A stretch of DNA of 56,641 nt. Source: Flavobacteriaceae bacterium. GTDB taxonomy: Bacteria > Bacteroidota > Bacteroidia > Flavobacteriales > Flavobacteriaceae. Both the position numbers and the translations under genes were made by a program. The notes beneath the pieces are model-generated. The model made no database searches and was not told the DNA's origin. It saw only the letters and a list, made by a program, of their open reading frames with translations. This document shows positions 24,846 to 31,850 of this stretch, in pieces. The DNA lies in the NCBI GenBank assembly GCA_027490305.1, contig JAIXYI010000033.1, forward strand, positions 1 to 56,641. The letters run 5' to 3'. Every line of letters starts with the position of its first letter. Positions within the stretch are counted from its first letter, which is position 1.

Positions 24846-25059
24846 CCCCGCTGGCGCGAGCGTCACCCTCGTGCCTATCGATTTAAGGCGATGGCAAAAA
24901 AGGAGTGATTATTCTTCTTGTAGTTTCTTTGGCACAGCGTATATTTATCTCAGCAAATTTGTATTTTCGACCTATCGCTGAAGGTTCAGAAGTGAAATTT
25001 TACCTTGTTTACAATTTTTGATACTAATGGGCACGAGCGAGACGCTCGCGCCAGCGGGG
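24846..25059. mobile_element. REP-flanked element R5
   Basis: 214 bp of the R1/R2 subtype with both REP ends. The interior again carries the codons for RKYKFAE on the minus strand, here with a G insertion before them. Its right end adjoins AAACGTTACCAGC, the left core of the last cassette. Confidence 0.75.
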
Positions 25060-25063
25060 AAAC

Positions 25064-25072
25064 GTTACCAGC
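25064..25072 (+). other. Left boundary core of the last cassette (GTTACCAGC)
   Basis: It is perfectly complementary over nine bases to GCTGGTAAC at 25860-25868 at the other end of the gene. The gene starts seven bases later. Confidence 0.55.
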
Positions 25073-25078
25073 TATAAT

Positions 25079-25849
25079 ATGAGAATCATCACGTTGATAT
25101 TAAGCCTTATGTTTTTCCAGATTTGTGAAGCTCAATGTTCACAAATTGGGAAATTGGCTACAGGTTATTATAATTTACCTAGAGAAGTACTTCAATCCCA
25201 AGATTATACAACTGAATGGTTTTATGTTGATGCAGATACGACGCAATATTGCTGTGATATTAAAAATGTTGAAGTATTTACCAATCCAATTCTGAAAAAT
25301 TTAAAAACTCAAATTATAAATCGATCTAATGAAAGTTTTTACAATCAATTAGAATTTGAACATCTAATCGTTTACTATTATGAATCTAAATCGATTAGAA
25401 ATTTCAACGACATAAAATTTAAACTCAATCAAGTTGGCAGCATCAATTTTAAAGTAAGTTACAGATTCAAGGATCCAAATAATGCAGTCTATAGATTTGA
25501 ATTAGGTACAGATAGCATGGGAAATATAATTTCTGAACAAATGTTTCCTGACTTAGAGAAGAATCCAAATGCATTAAATATAATTGAGCCTTGCAAAGCA
25601 ATTGAAATAGTGGAAAGCGACAAACGATTTGAAGGAAAGACAATTAAGTCAATTAAATTGTTATTTGATCAAATCGAAAATTCATTCTATTGGAAAGTAG
25701 AAGAAGATGGCGAAAAACAAATAGATAAAAAGAATGTGAAGTTCGAAAATTGGGATGAATTTATATCACTCAATTTCCTAATTAGTTCTTCTGGTCAGAT
25801 TTTAAAAGTTACAGAAGAAAAACATAGAATAGTTTATTGCGGACTTTAA
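25079..25849 (+). CDS. Secreted hypothetical protein (last cassette)
   Basis: 256 aa, AT-rich. A signal peptide (MRIITLILSLMFFQICEAQC) is followed by a mature protein with a CC pair (TTQYCCDIKNVE). The C-terminal part (PCKAIEIVESDKRFEGKTIKS, LLFDQIENSFYWKVEEDGEK, SSSGQILKVTEEKHRIVYCG) reads like a two-layer domain common in uncharacterised Bacteroidota secreted proteins. No function is assigned. Its flanks carry the matched 9-base ends described separately, and it lies at the right edge of the array, next to core DNA. Confidence 0.7.
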   Translation: MRIITLILSLMFFQICEAQCSQIGKLATGYYNLPREVLQSQDYTTEWFYVDADTTQYCCDIKNVEVFTNPILKNLKTQIINRSNESFYNQLEFEHLIVYYYESKSIRNFNDIKFKLNQVGSINFKVSYRFKDPNNAVYRFELGTDSMGNIISEQMFPDLEKNPNALNIIEPCKAIEIVESDKRFEGKTIKSIKLLFDQIENSFYWKVEEDGEKQIDKKNVKFENWDEFISLNFLISSSGQILKVTEEKHRIVYCGL

Positions 25850-25859
25850 TATAATTACG

Positions 25860-25868
25860 GCTGGTAAC
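25860..25868 (+). other. Right boundary core of the last cassette (GCTGGTAAC)
   Basis: The complement of 25064-25072. What follows (CAGCGACGGCGCACTGCC and a 7-bp CACTGCC/TACTGAG repeat) does not form an attC-like stem, so this junction may be a decayed terminal site. Confidence 0.5.
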
Positions 25869-25930
25869 CAGCGACGGCGCACTGCCCACTGCCTACTGAG
25901 ACTGCCTACTCCTCCTGCGCCGGCACGCCC

Positions 25931-25957
25931 AAAAAAAAATCCCAGCCAAAGCCGGGA
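25931..25957 (-). terminator. Terminator of the minus-strand gene at 25986
   Basis: On the minus strand TCCCGGC and GCTGGGA pair around TTTG, then nine T follow. It lies 29 bases past the stop codon. Confidence 0.85.
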
Positions 25958-25985
25958 CTCTCCATAGGTTTGTTGTTTGCGGTAA

Positions 25986-26516
25986 TTACGGTTGGGCGCG
26001 TATGTATTTTTCGACGTTTACCTTGTCGTTTTTATCGTCATACGTTTCAAGCACCAGATTGCCGTCGGTATCGAAATAGCCGATAGACGTGCGGTCTTTT
26101 GCGCGGTAGATATAGGTGTTGATGGAGGTTTTGCGCAGTCGGGCGGGCTTTTGCCCATCGGCGCTCATCGAGTAACCCGATGCGTCAAGGGCGATGCGGT
26201 AGTCCCTGCCGTTCAGGTTATAGATGGCCGAACGATCCATGTCAACCGTACGGGTCGTGCCGTCCGGATTCGTAATCTGGGTCGTGGCGGTTACCTCTAC
26301 CGGCGTGTCGGCTACCCGTTTGTTGAGCGAATTATTATCCGGCTCAAACTGGATGTCCTGCGTCTGTTCAACGTTTTCCTTTTTGACATACTGCTTCTCG
26401 CCATCCGAATCTTTTACGGTGGTAACAGTTGTTTTCGTTTCGCTTTGTACCTGCTGGTTTTGCGCAGAGGCATAACAGGCGAACAATAGGGCGGTGGTGA
26501 TGCAAAGTACTTTCAT
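25986..26516 (-). CDS. Secreted hypothetical protein
   Basis: 176 aa from the ATG at 26516 (MKVLCITTALLFACYASAQN), which gives a clean signal peptide; the upstream in-frame extension is repeat-derived. The mature protein has a charged Thr/Lys/Glu-rich segment (QSETKTTVTTVKDSDGEKQY) and a C-terminal part with IYNLNGRDYRIALDASGYSM and TDGNLVLETYDDKNDKVNVE, suggesting a small beta-sheet domain. No family is recognised. Base composition is like the core genes, so it belongs outside the accessory array. Confidence 0.75.
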   Translation of the reverse strand: MKVLCITTALLFACYASAQNQQVQSETKTTVTTVKDSDGEKQYVKKENVEQTQDIQFEPDNNSLNKRVADTPVEVTATTQITNPDGTTRTVDMDRSAIYNLNGRDYRIALDASGYSMSADGQKPARLRKTSINTYIYRAKDRTSIGYFDTDGNLVLETYDDKNDKVNVEKYIRAQP

Positions 26517-27126
26517 GGCTTTTCTTTTTGGGATAAGCCAAAGGTAGGTAGTGGAGGGGGAAGGGGTTTTATACAATCCGGCGGTGGAGTTGTATAGTTT
26601 GGGTGTGAAGTTTAGGTTTTGGGTTTTAGGTTTTGAGTTTTGGGTTAGAACGGTTTCACGCGGGAAACCGCTGGTAAGTTTTGGGTTTTGAGTTGGAGAA
26701 GAACGGCGCTGGAATATAGAAGTTAGGAGTTGATAGTCGATGGACGAGTCAATCTTAGATAAAGCAATAGATAATGCCTGGATAAAGCGTCTATAAAGTC
26801 TTGATGGTGATAAATCCGCATCGCAGATGGATACCCCGTAAACAATCGCAGTATTTCTGTGGAAGTGGCGCTGCAAGATCTTGTTTGTGTATAAGGGTTC
26901 AGAGTTTATAGTTGACAGTTCATAGTGCGAACAAATACATCCAAAAACTACAAACAAAGCCAACCTCGTCCCGATTAGAAGGCATATTCCAACTAAACCC
27001 TCAACCCCTACCACCAGTTTCTCGCATTAAGCCTCCAACCTCTAACCCAAAAAGTATGAGTATTTTCTAGAGTGAATCAATCCAACTCAACACTCAAAAC
27101 TCAACATTCAAAACTCAACCCTCCAA
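26517..27126. repeat. Gene-free spacer rich in heptad repeats
   Basis: About 610 bases. Heptad runs occur near 26605-26660 (GGTTTTG, GGTTTTA, AGTTTTG), 26895-26930 (TTGACAG, TTCATAG) and 27078-27126 (CACTCAA, AACTCAA, CATTCAA). The unique part around 26740-26890 shows no frame, hairpin or known motif. The long minus-strand frame crossing this region is not supported beyond the gene at 25986. Confidence 0.7.
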
Positions 27127-28185
27127 CTACACCTTCACCGTCCACCCAAACGTATCCTCCGCCAATTTATACTGGATGTCTGTGAGTTTCTTTTTCAGTT
27201 GTAAAGCGACGGGGTTGTCGAGTTTCGGTAGTTCGTAATAGACGTCCTGGTACGAGAAGCCCGTAATCGGGTTCACGACCGCGGCCGTGCCGGCTCCGAA
27301 TATTTCCTGGAGTGTGCCATTTTGCGCGGCGGCGACGAGTTCGTCTACCAGCACCGGGCGCACTTCGGTTTTGATACCGTCGCGTTGGGCGATGTCAAGT
27401 AGGCTTTTGCGTGTGACACCGTCAAGGATGCGTTCGCTGGTCGGGGCGGTCAGAAGCGTGTCGCCGATGCGGAAAAACACGTTCATCGTTCCGGATTCCT
27501 CCAGGCGGGTATGGGTAGCATCGTCGGTCCAGATGACCTGCTGGAAGCCTTTTTCATTGGCCAGTTTGGTAGGGTAGAACTGTCCGGAATAGTTACCGGC
27601 GGCTTTCGCGGCACCAATGCCACCGTTGGCCGCGCGGCTGTAGTGTTCGGCAATGATCACCTTCACCTCGCCGGAATAATACGACCGGGCGGGCGACAGG
27701 ATAATCATAAACCGGTATTGGGTCGACGGCGCGGCGATCACACCACTGCCGACGGCAATCATAAAAGGTCGGATGTAAAGCGAGTTCCCTACGCCTTTCT
27801 TCACCCAGTCGCGCTCGATGGAAAGGAGTTCTTTGAGTCCGTCAAGGAAGATCCACTCGTCAAGCTCCGGCATCGCCATCCTGACGGCCGAGCGGTTGAG
27901 GCGATTCAGGTTCTCTTCCGGACGGAAGAGCCATACGTCATCCTGCTCGTCTTTGTAGGCCTTCATCCCTTCGAAGATCGCCTGTCCGTAGTGGAACACC
28001 TTTGCCGACGGGTCGAGCAGGAAGGGTTCATACGGCTTGATTACCGGACGTTGCCATTTTCCTTCTTTGTAATCGCACCATAACATATGGTCGGTAAAAA
28101 CCGAACCAAACGGCAGGTGGTTGAAATCTACGGAATCGATTCGGGATTGGGCAACGCGGATAATGTCGATCTCAGAAGTGCTCAT
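27127..28185 (-). CDS. ilvE: Branched-chain amino acid aminotransferase
   Basis: 352 aa, class IV PLP aminotransferase of the long BCAT type. It interconverts valine, leucine and isoleucine with their 2-oxo acids. Motifs: GQAIFEGMKAYK, SLYIRPFMIAVGSGVIAAPS, NGGIGAAKAAGNYSGQ with the PLP lysine shortly before NYS, LEESGTMNVFF, and a final EIFGAGTAAVVNPITGF. The 3' end lies at a heptad-repeat run but keeps a normal C-terminus (DTFGWTVKV). It is transcribed alone, without ilv neighbours. Confidence 0.96.
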   Translation of the reverse strand: MSTSEIDIIRVAQSRIDSVDFNHLPFGSVFTDHMLWCDYKEGKWQRPVIKPYEPFLLDPSAKVFHYGQAIFEGMKAYKDEQDDVWLFRPEENLNRLNRSAVRMAMPELDEWIFLDGLKELLSIERDWVKKGVGNSLYIRPFMIAVGSGVIAAPSTQYRFMIILSPARSYYSGEVKVIIAEHYSRAANGGIGAAKAAGNYSGQFYPTKLANEKGFQQVIWTDDATHTRLEESGTMNVFFRIGDTLLTAPTSERILDGVTRKSLLDIAQRDGIKTEVRPVLVDELVAAAQNGTLQEIFGAGTAAVVNPITGFSYQDVYYELPKLDNPVALQLKKKLTDIQYKLAEDTFGWTVKV

Positions 28186-28364
28186 GGGCCTTTACAGGAT
28201 TATGGGTAGACGTGACCCTTGAGAAATCCTGCCGGTCGTAACGTTATGGGAAGGCTCTTGGGATGGCGCTAAAGTAACAAAATTCGGAATCCGCACGAAG
28301 GCCGAAGGTCTTTATTTTACTGACAAATTGCGGTGATTTTCTAACAATAATGAAGAGAAACCTG

Positions 28365-28372
28365 TATTTTTG
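28365..28372 (+). promoter_or_regulatory. Putative -7 box of the DUF4920 gene
   Basis: TATTTTTG fits TAnnTTTG and lies 30 bases before the start at 28403. No TTG box is seen at the standard spacing. Confidence 0.45.
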
Positions 28373-28402
28373 TGGTGCACTTTGCGTAATACTCAACTAC
28401 AT

Positions 28403-29029
28403 ATGAAAAAAATCCTGCTCGTTGCCTGTGCCGCTGCACTCTTCGTTTCCTGTAAAAATACTGATACCGAAGTCGCCCCTGACGCGGCCCCAAAAAAGGA
28501 AACTGATACTATTGTAAAAGATACGGTTTCTGTTACCCAGGCAACAGACGAAGCGGAAGCACCCGAAGCAACGGAAGCGCCGAAAGAAATTGTAGTAACC
28601 GCAGCCATGGAAAAACCTGTTGCAGTGGAGTATGCGTCGTTTGGAAAGAAGATCGCTTCCACACAGGCATTGACCGCCGATCAGATGCTGAAGAAATACA
28701 AGACGCTTAAAAAAGGCGATACCATTTCGGTTAAGTTCAAATCGCGCGTGGCCGACGTCTGTAAAAAGAAAGGCTGCTGGATGTCGCTCGACTTGCCGAA
28801 AGGCCAGAGCGCGTTTGTGCGTTTCAAGGATTACGGTTTCTTCGTGCCGCTTAACGCGACGAACTCTGAAGCGATCGTCAGCGGTCGTGCGTTTGTAGAT
28901 GTGGTATCGGTCGACGAACTGAAGCACTACGCCAAAGACGGCGGCAAATCGCAGGCAGAAATCGACAAGATCACCGAACCCGAAGTGACGTATGCCTTTA
29001 CGGCGGATGGCGTGCTGCTGTCTGAGTAA
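28403..29029 (+). CDS. DUF4920-domain lipoprotein
   Basis: 208 aa from the ATG at 28403, giving a lipoprotein signal (MKKILLVACAAALFVSCKNT, Cys17). A low-complexity Asp/Glu/Ala/Pro/Thr linker (residues ~20-75) is followed by the DUF4920 domain: YASFGKKI, KGDTISVKFKSRVADVCKKKGCWMSLDLP, FVRFKDYGFFVPLNA, VDVVSVDELKHYA. The paired cysteines around KKKGCWM are conserved in the family and suggest a metal or disulfide site. Function unknown. It is followed within 12 bases by the haem-motif lipoprotein gene, so the two are probably co-transcribed. Confidence 0.9.
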   Translation: MKKILLVACAAALFVSCKNTDTEVAPDAAPKKETDTIVKDTVSVTQATDEAEAPEATEAPKEIVVTAAMEKPVAVEYASFGKKIASTQALTADQMLKKYKTLKKGDTISVKFKSRVADVCKKKGCWMSLDLPKGQSAFVRFKDYGFFVPLNATNSEAIVSGRAFVDVVSVDELKHYAKDGGKSQAEIDKITEPEVTYAFTADGVLLSE

Positions 29030-29041
29030 TTCTATTTCCAG

Positions 29042-29509
29042 ATGAAGCAGTTTGTATGGGCAGTGGTGTTGCTGGCGGTAGTCGGCTGCACGAAAAAAGA
29101 AGCCGTCGCGGCGGAACCGGCTAAAAAAGTCGATTCGGCGGCGTGTGCCAAACCATCGGCAGGGAAGAAGAAATTCGAGATGTACGAGATGTCGGAAATG
29201 GCAGCCCTTATGGAGAAGATGTTCCAAAAGAATATGGAACTGAAAGCCCGGATTGAAAAAGGGGAGAAGATCGGCGCATTCGATTCCGATTTCATGCGCA
29301 TCCACAACGCGCAAATGACCGACGGAAAAGAAAACGACGCGTTCTTCAAGGCACAGGCGGCCGCTTTTATAAAATCGCAGCAACTGATTTACGAAGATCC
29401 CGATAAGGCGAAAGAGCATTTCAACGACGCGGTCAACACCTGCATTTCCTGCCACCAGGTGAAGTGCACCGGACCCATCGCACGGATAAAGAAACTCCGT
29501 ATCAACTAA
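29042..29509 (+). CDS. Small lipoprotein with a c-type haem-binding motif
   Basis: 155 aa. Lipobox VVGC (Cys16), a helix-rich middle (YEMSEMAALMEKMFQKNMEL, HNAQMTDGKENDAFFKAQAA) and a single CISCH motif at residues 134-138. CxxCH near the C-terminus after four predicted helices is the layout of cytochrome c'-type proteins. Haem attachment would need the periplasmic maturation system. It lies between a DUF4920 lipoprotein gene and mnmD, overlapping the mnmD start by one base. A redox or ligand-sensing role outside the cytoplasm is inferred. Confidence 0.82.
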   Translation: MKQFVWAVVLLAVVGCTKKEAVAAEPAKKVDSAACAKPSAGKKKFEMYEMSEMAALMEKMFQKNMELKARIEKGEKIGAFDSDFMRIHNAQMTDGKENDAFFKAQAAAFIKSQQLIYEDPDKAKEHFNDAVNTCISCHQVKCTGPIARIKKLRIN

Positions 29510-30171
29510 TGCGCCGCGAGATCATCCGGACGGACGATGGCTCGACGACAATTTATCTTCCGGATTTGGAGGAGAATTACCACTCCCGACATGGCGCTAT
29601 ACAGGAAGCACGACACGTTTTCCTGCGTCACGGACTCGACCTTTTCCCTGACAAGTCGGAATTGTGTATACTGGAGATCGGTTTCGGAACCGGACTCAAC
29701 GCGCTTCTGACCGCTATCGAAAACGAAGGCACCGGACGTGTTATTAACTATACAGGAGTGGAAGCCTATCCGGTGGAAGCCTCCGAAGCCTCGCAAATGA
29801 ACTATCCGGAAACGGTAGGACACCCGATGGCGGACCGCATATTCGCGGATATGCATAAAGCGGAATGGGAAGTGGAGGTGTCGGTAATGCCGTCGTTTCA
29901 ACTGACCAAGCGCCAGCAGTTCTTTGCCGATATCAACGACGAGGCGGCATTCGACCTCGTGTATTTTGATGCGTTTGGCTTCCGCGTGCAGCCGGAGTTG
30001 TGGAACGAGGACATCTTCTGCCGTATGGCGCGGGCGCTGCGTCCCGGTGGCGTTTTGGTGACCTATGCCGCGCGTACGATTATCCGGCGCAATATGGAAG
30101 CCGCCGGGTTTTCAGTAGAGAAGTTGGCCGGCCCTCCGGGTAAACGGGAAATGATGCGCGCCCGTCGTTAG
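29509..30171 (+). CDS. mnmD: tRNA (5-methylaminomethyl-2-thiouridine) methyltransferase MnmD
   Basis: 220 aa from the ATG at 29509 (TAATG overlap with the previous stop); the upstream in-frame ATG at 29464 lies inside the preceding gene. SAM-dependent MnmD/DUF752 family, single-domain form without the MnmC oxidase half. Motifs: DGSTTIYLPDLEENYHSRHGA, CILEIGFGTGLNALLT (SAM site), FDLVYFDAFGFRVQPELW and TYAARTIIRRNMEAAGF. It completes mnm5s2U34 in tRNA, acting after MnmE/G and on the same base as MnmA, encoded at 5.9 kb. Confidence 0.93.
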   Translation: MRREIIRTDDGSTTIYLPDLEENYHSRHGAIQEARHVFLRHGLDLFPDKSELCILEIGFGTGLNALLTAIENEGTGRVINYTGVEAYPVEASEASQMNYPETVGHPMADRIFADMHKAEWEVEVSVMPSFQLTKRQQFFADINDEAAFDLVYFDAFGFRVQPELWNEDIFCRMARALRPGGVLVTYAARTIIRRNMEAAGFSVEKLAGPPGKREMMRARR

Positions 30172-30257
30172 ATGCAAACCGACGTTTTTTTGTATTTTTA
30201 GCAGAGGACGTTAAACCCAAGAGGGTGTCGTGCGTCTTTCTGACAAAAATGTTTATC

Positions 30258-30998
30258 ATGAATCACTACTTATTTTCCCTTCGGGCCTTTTCGATCGGTG
30301 TGATCGCTTGTGCCTTTTCCGTATTGACCTCCTGCGACAACAATGACGACACCCAACAAGTGACGGTGCAGGAGCAGGACGCTGCCGATGCTATTTCGAA
30401 TAGTGTGACTTCCGACACCGGTGGACTCGCCCGCACGATTTCGCAGGCAGTTACCTACGCTTCGGATGAAGACGTCTTTACCGATACGCCGTCCCTTGCC
30501 TGCGGGTCGACGTACGTGTCCACCTATGCCGATTCATATGATGGTCCGTTATACGACTTCAACTACACCATCGATAGGAGCACTACCCTTGTGTGTACCG
30601 ACGGGGCTCCGGTACATTTGGCGTTTTCCGGACAGTTCCATGGGACGTACGATACCCCCAGGATGTCGTCTGACGATTCTTCTACCACCTCGCTGATTAT
30701 TACCGGAATCGGACCGCAGCCGACAGTAGCGACCTTTAATGGGACGTATGTACGCAACGGTTCGCAGCAGTCAAAAATCCGCCAGATGAATAGCTTCACC
30801 AGTATCATTCAGTTGACGCTCAATGATGTGAAAGTCAATAAGGCCTCGCGTACCATCGTATCCGGCAGTGCTGACTTTACTTTTCAGGGGCAGGGCACCG
30901 GAGGTGCTTCCTTCAACTATAGTGGTACGATCACTTTCAATGGCAACGGAACGGCTACATTGGTTTTCAACGGAGGCTCGTTTACGATCGACTTGTAG
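30258..30998 (+). CDS. Lipoprotein of unknown function
   Basis: 246 aa from the ATG at 30258 (MNHYLFSLRAFSIGVIACAF), lipobox VLTSCDNN with Cys27. The mature protein is Ser/Thr/Gly-rich and beta-strand-rich (FNYTIDRSTTLVCTDGAPVH, LIITGIGPQPTVATFNGTYV, TITFNGNGTATLVFNGGSFT), consistent with a surface beta-sandwich. It contains two cysteines (SLACGS and LVCTDG) that could pair. No domain family is recognised. A likely terminator follows. Confidence 0.78.
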   Translation: MNHYLFSLRAFSIGVIACAFSVLTSCDNNDDTQQVTVQEQDAADAISNSVTSDTGGLARTISQAVTYASDEDVFTDTPSLACGSTYVSTYADSYDGPLYDFNYTIDRSTTLVCTDGAPVHLAFSGQFHGTYDTPRMSSDDSSTTSLIITGIGPQPTVATFNGTYVRNGSQQSKIRQMNSFTSIIQLTLNDVKVNKASRTIVSGSADFTFQGQGTGGASFNYSGTITFNGNGTATLVFNGGSFTIDL

Positions 30999-31022
30999 CA
31001 AACGTCCGGCAAAATCTTCTTA

Positions 31023-31067
31023 AGGGTGGTGGTTTTTTTAGAAAACTTTACCACCCTAAATTTTTTT
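31023..31067 (+). terminator. Probable terminator after the lipoprotein gene
   Basis: AGGGTGGT (31023-31030) and ACCACCCT (31050-31057) form an 8-bp stem with a 19-base loop, followed after three A by seven T. The large loop lowers confidence. Confidence 0.6.
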
Positions 31068-31109
31068 ATCGACACCTTTTGCCTTTATTTTAACCAAAAA
31101 ATTTTTATC

Positions 31110-31637
31110 ATGAAACGACTATTATTACTACTTACCGTATTTGCCGGCGCCACAGTGTTCCAAAGCTGCGAAGGCGATAGGGGACCTGCGGGGCCTGCGG
31201 GGCCGGATAGCCTGGTGTACGAACTTTTTAATGTGGACTTTACCCTGTCGAATGGCGAATATGTGATCAACCGCCAGTGGGTCGACCTGATTGGCGGCGA
31301 CTTGTATGACGAAGAAACCATCCTGATTTACCGCCTGACCGATACCTTCAACAGCAATGGCGAGACGGTACCGGTATGGCAACTGATTCCGCGTACGTTG
31401 TTTTTGGATGAAGGGGAATTGGATTACGATTTCGACTTCAGCAAAAAAGACTTCTTTATTTACGCAGGAGGAACCTTTGACGTAGCGACTACGCCCGAGT
31501 TCATAAACGACCAAACGTTTCGTATCGTCGTGATTCCGGGTTATTTCGCCAACCGACGCGCCGTTGATGTTAACGACTATAATGCGGTCATTGAGGCGTA
31601 TGGCATTGACGATAGCAACGTAAAGCGTATCAACTAA
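31110..31637 (+). CDS. Collagen-like-motif lipoprotein
   Basis: 175 aa from the ATG at 31110 (MKRLLLLLTVFAGATVFQSC, lipobox Cys20). Directly after the anchor comes EGDRGPAGPAGPDS, three Gly-X-Y triplets like the collagen-like linker of many flavobacterial lipoproteins. A beta-rich domain follows (ILIYRLTDTFNSNGETVPVW, DFDFSKKDFFIYAGGTFDVA, FRIVVIPGYFANR). Homologues with the same GPAGPAG linker are frequent in this family of bacteria but have no known function. The gene ends just before a strong terminator. Confidence 0.82.
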   Translation: MKRLLLLLTVFAGATVFQSCEGDRGPAGPAGPDSLVYELFNVDFTLSNGEYVINRQWVDLIGGDLYDEETILIYRLTDTFNSNGETVPVWQLIPRTLFLDEGELDYDFDFSKKDFFIYAGGTFDVATTPEFINDQTFRIVVIPGYFANRRAVDVNDYNAVIEAYGIDDSNVKRIN

Positions 31638-31659
31638 ATTGATGCACGAGTAGAAAATC

Positions 31660-31684
31660 AAGGGGGCTTAGGCCCCTTTTTTTA
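31660..31684 (+). terminator. Terminator after the collagen-like lipoprotein gene
   Basis: AAGGGG(G)C and GGCCCCTT pair around a short loop and are followed by a run of seven T, 22 bases beyond the stop. Confidence 0.85.
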
Positions 31685-31850
31685 TTTCTGACAGGGAGGC
31701 CCCCCCTTGTTTTAGATGTTTCGACAATCAGTTGTTTATAAAATTATCTATTCAACCCTAAAATTTATAGGGGTGTATATGTTCTGATTCTACTATTTTC
31801 TTATTTTTGCCCTATCTTTTTTATAGGTATAACAAAAAAACACAAACTTT

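Noticed and set aside
19361..25985. Search for an integrase gene belonging to the cassette array
   Set aside because: No frame in the window shows tyrosine recombinase motifs, so no integrase is claimed.
28397..29455. 352-codon minus-strand frame opposite the two lipoprotein genes
   Set aside because: Arg/His/Phe-rich composition typical of antisense shadows; the plus-strand genes have lipoboxes and a CxxCH motif.
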